The position numbers and the translations under genes are program-made. 43,452 bases of DNA from Desulfomonilaceae bacterium (GTDB lineage: Bacteria > Desulfobacterota > Desulfomonilia > Desulfomonilales > Desulfomonilaceae): NCBI GenBank assembly GCA_031082285.1, contig JAVHLK010000040.1:1-43452 (forward strand), written 5' to 3'. Positions 43,451-43,452 of the stretch are shown in pieces (position 1 is the first letter of the stretch; each line of letters opens with the position of its first letter). The notes beneath the pieces were generated by a model. It was not told where the DNA came from and made no database searches. It saw only the letters and a program-made list of their open reading frames with translations.

Positions 43451-43452
43451 AA

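Overview
The window reads as a chromosomal segment of a GC-rich, Gram-negative, probably anaerobic bacterium. A deltaproteobacterium (Desulfobacterota, in the Syntrophobacter/Desulfomonile sense) fits best. This is inferred from gene order (rplU-rpmA-obg-proB; def-fmt-htpX-rsmB), an outer membrane (RlpA lipoprotein, a beta-barrel protein), radical SAM/SPASM and PAS-kinase content, and palindromic intergenic repeats. No rRNA, tRNA, insertion sequence, prophage or CRISPR array was recognised.

Layout. 1-3.2 kb: a secreted DUF4139 protein, pgpA and a histidine phosphatase. 3.2-9.2 kb: a glycan-flavoured group with a methyltransferase, two glycosyltransferases, a NupC-type nucleoside transporter and a radical SAM/SPASM protein eight bases behind it. 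9.4-12.7 kb: two paralogous exported proteins of about 13 TPRs each. 13.1-17.05 kb: a compact signalling operon of PAS histidine kinase, single-domain response regulator and REC-PAS-HK-REC hybrid kinase. 17.4-18.9 kb: an accessory three-gene cassette of a TIGR04255-like protein, a HicB-like protein and a HicA-like protein with an ATGA overlap. 19-20 kb: two small exported proteins, one histidine-rich. 20.4-22.5 kb: a CPA2 cation/proton antiporter with RCK domains, preceded by a stem-loop-rich leader. 22.5-26.1 kb (minus strand): thrC, suhB and xseA. 26.4-30.9 kb: an unknown beta-barrel protein, trmFO, rlpA and a zinc-ribbon methyltransferase. 31.3-38.9 kb (minus strand): two housekeeping blocks, rplU-rpmA-obg-proB and def-fmt-htpX-rsmB, separated by repeat-rich gaps. 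39.0-43.45 kb: a methyltransferase, a stand-alone primase-like (AEP) protein, a glycosyltransferase and an edge-truncated methyltransferase with a 21-nt tandem repeat.

How it works together. Most of the window is housekeeping: translation initiation and N-terminal processing (fmt, def), ribosome assembly (rplU, rpmA, obg), rRNA and tRNA modification (rsmB, trmFO), proline and threonine synthesis (proB, thrC) and envelope quality and shape (htpX, rlpA, pgpA). Surface-glycan enzymes are scattered between these blocks. The accessory elements that most deserve attention are the TIGR04255/HicB-like/HicA-like cassette, the stand-alone primase-like protein, the structured antiporter leader and the nested palindromic repeats. 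Positions and motifs were read by eye; no database search was run.
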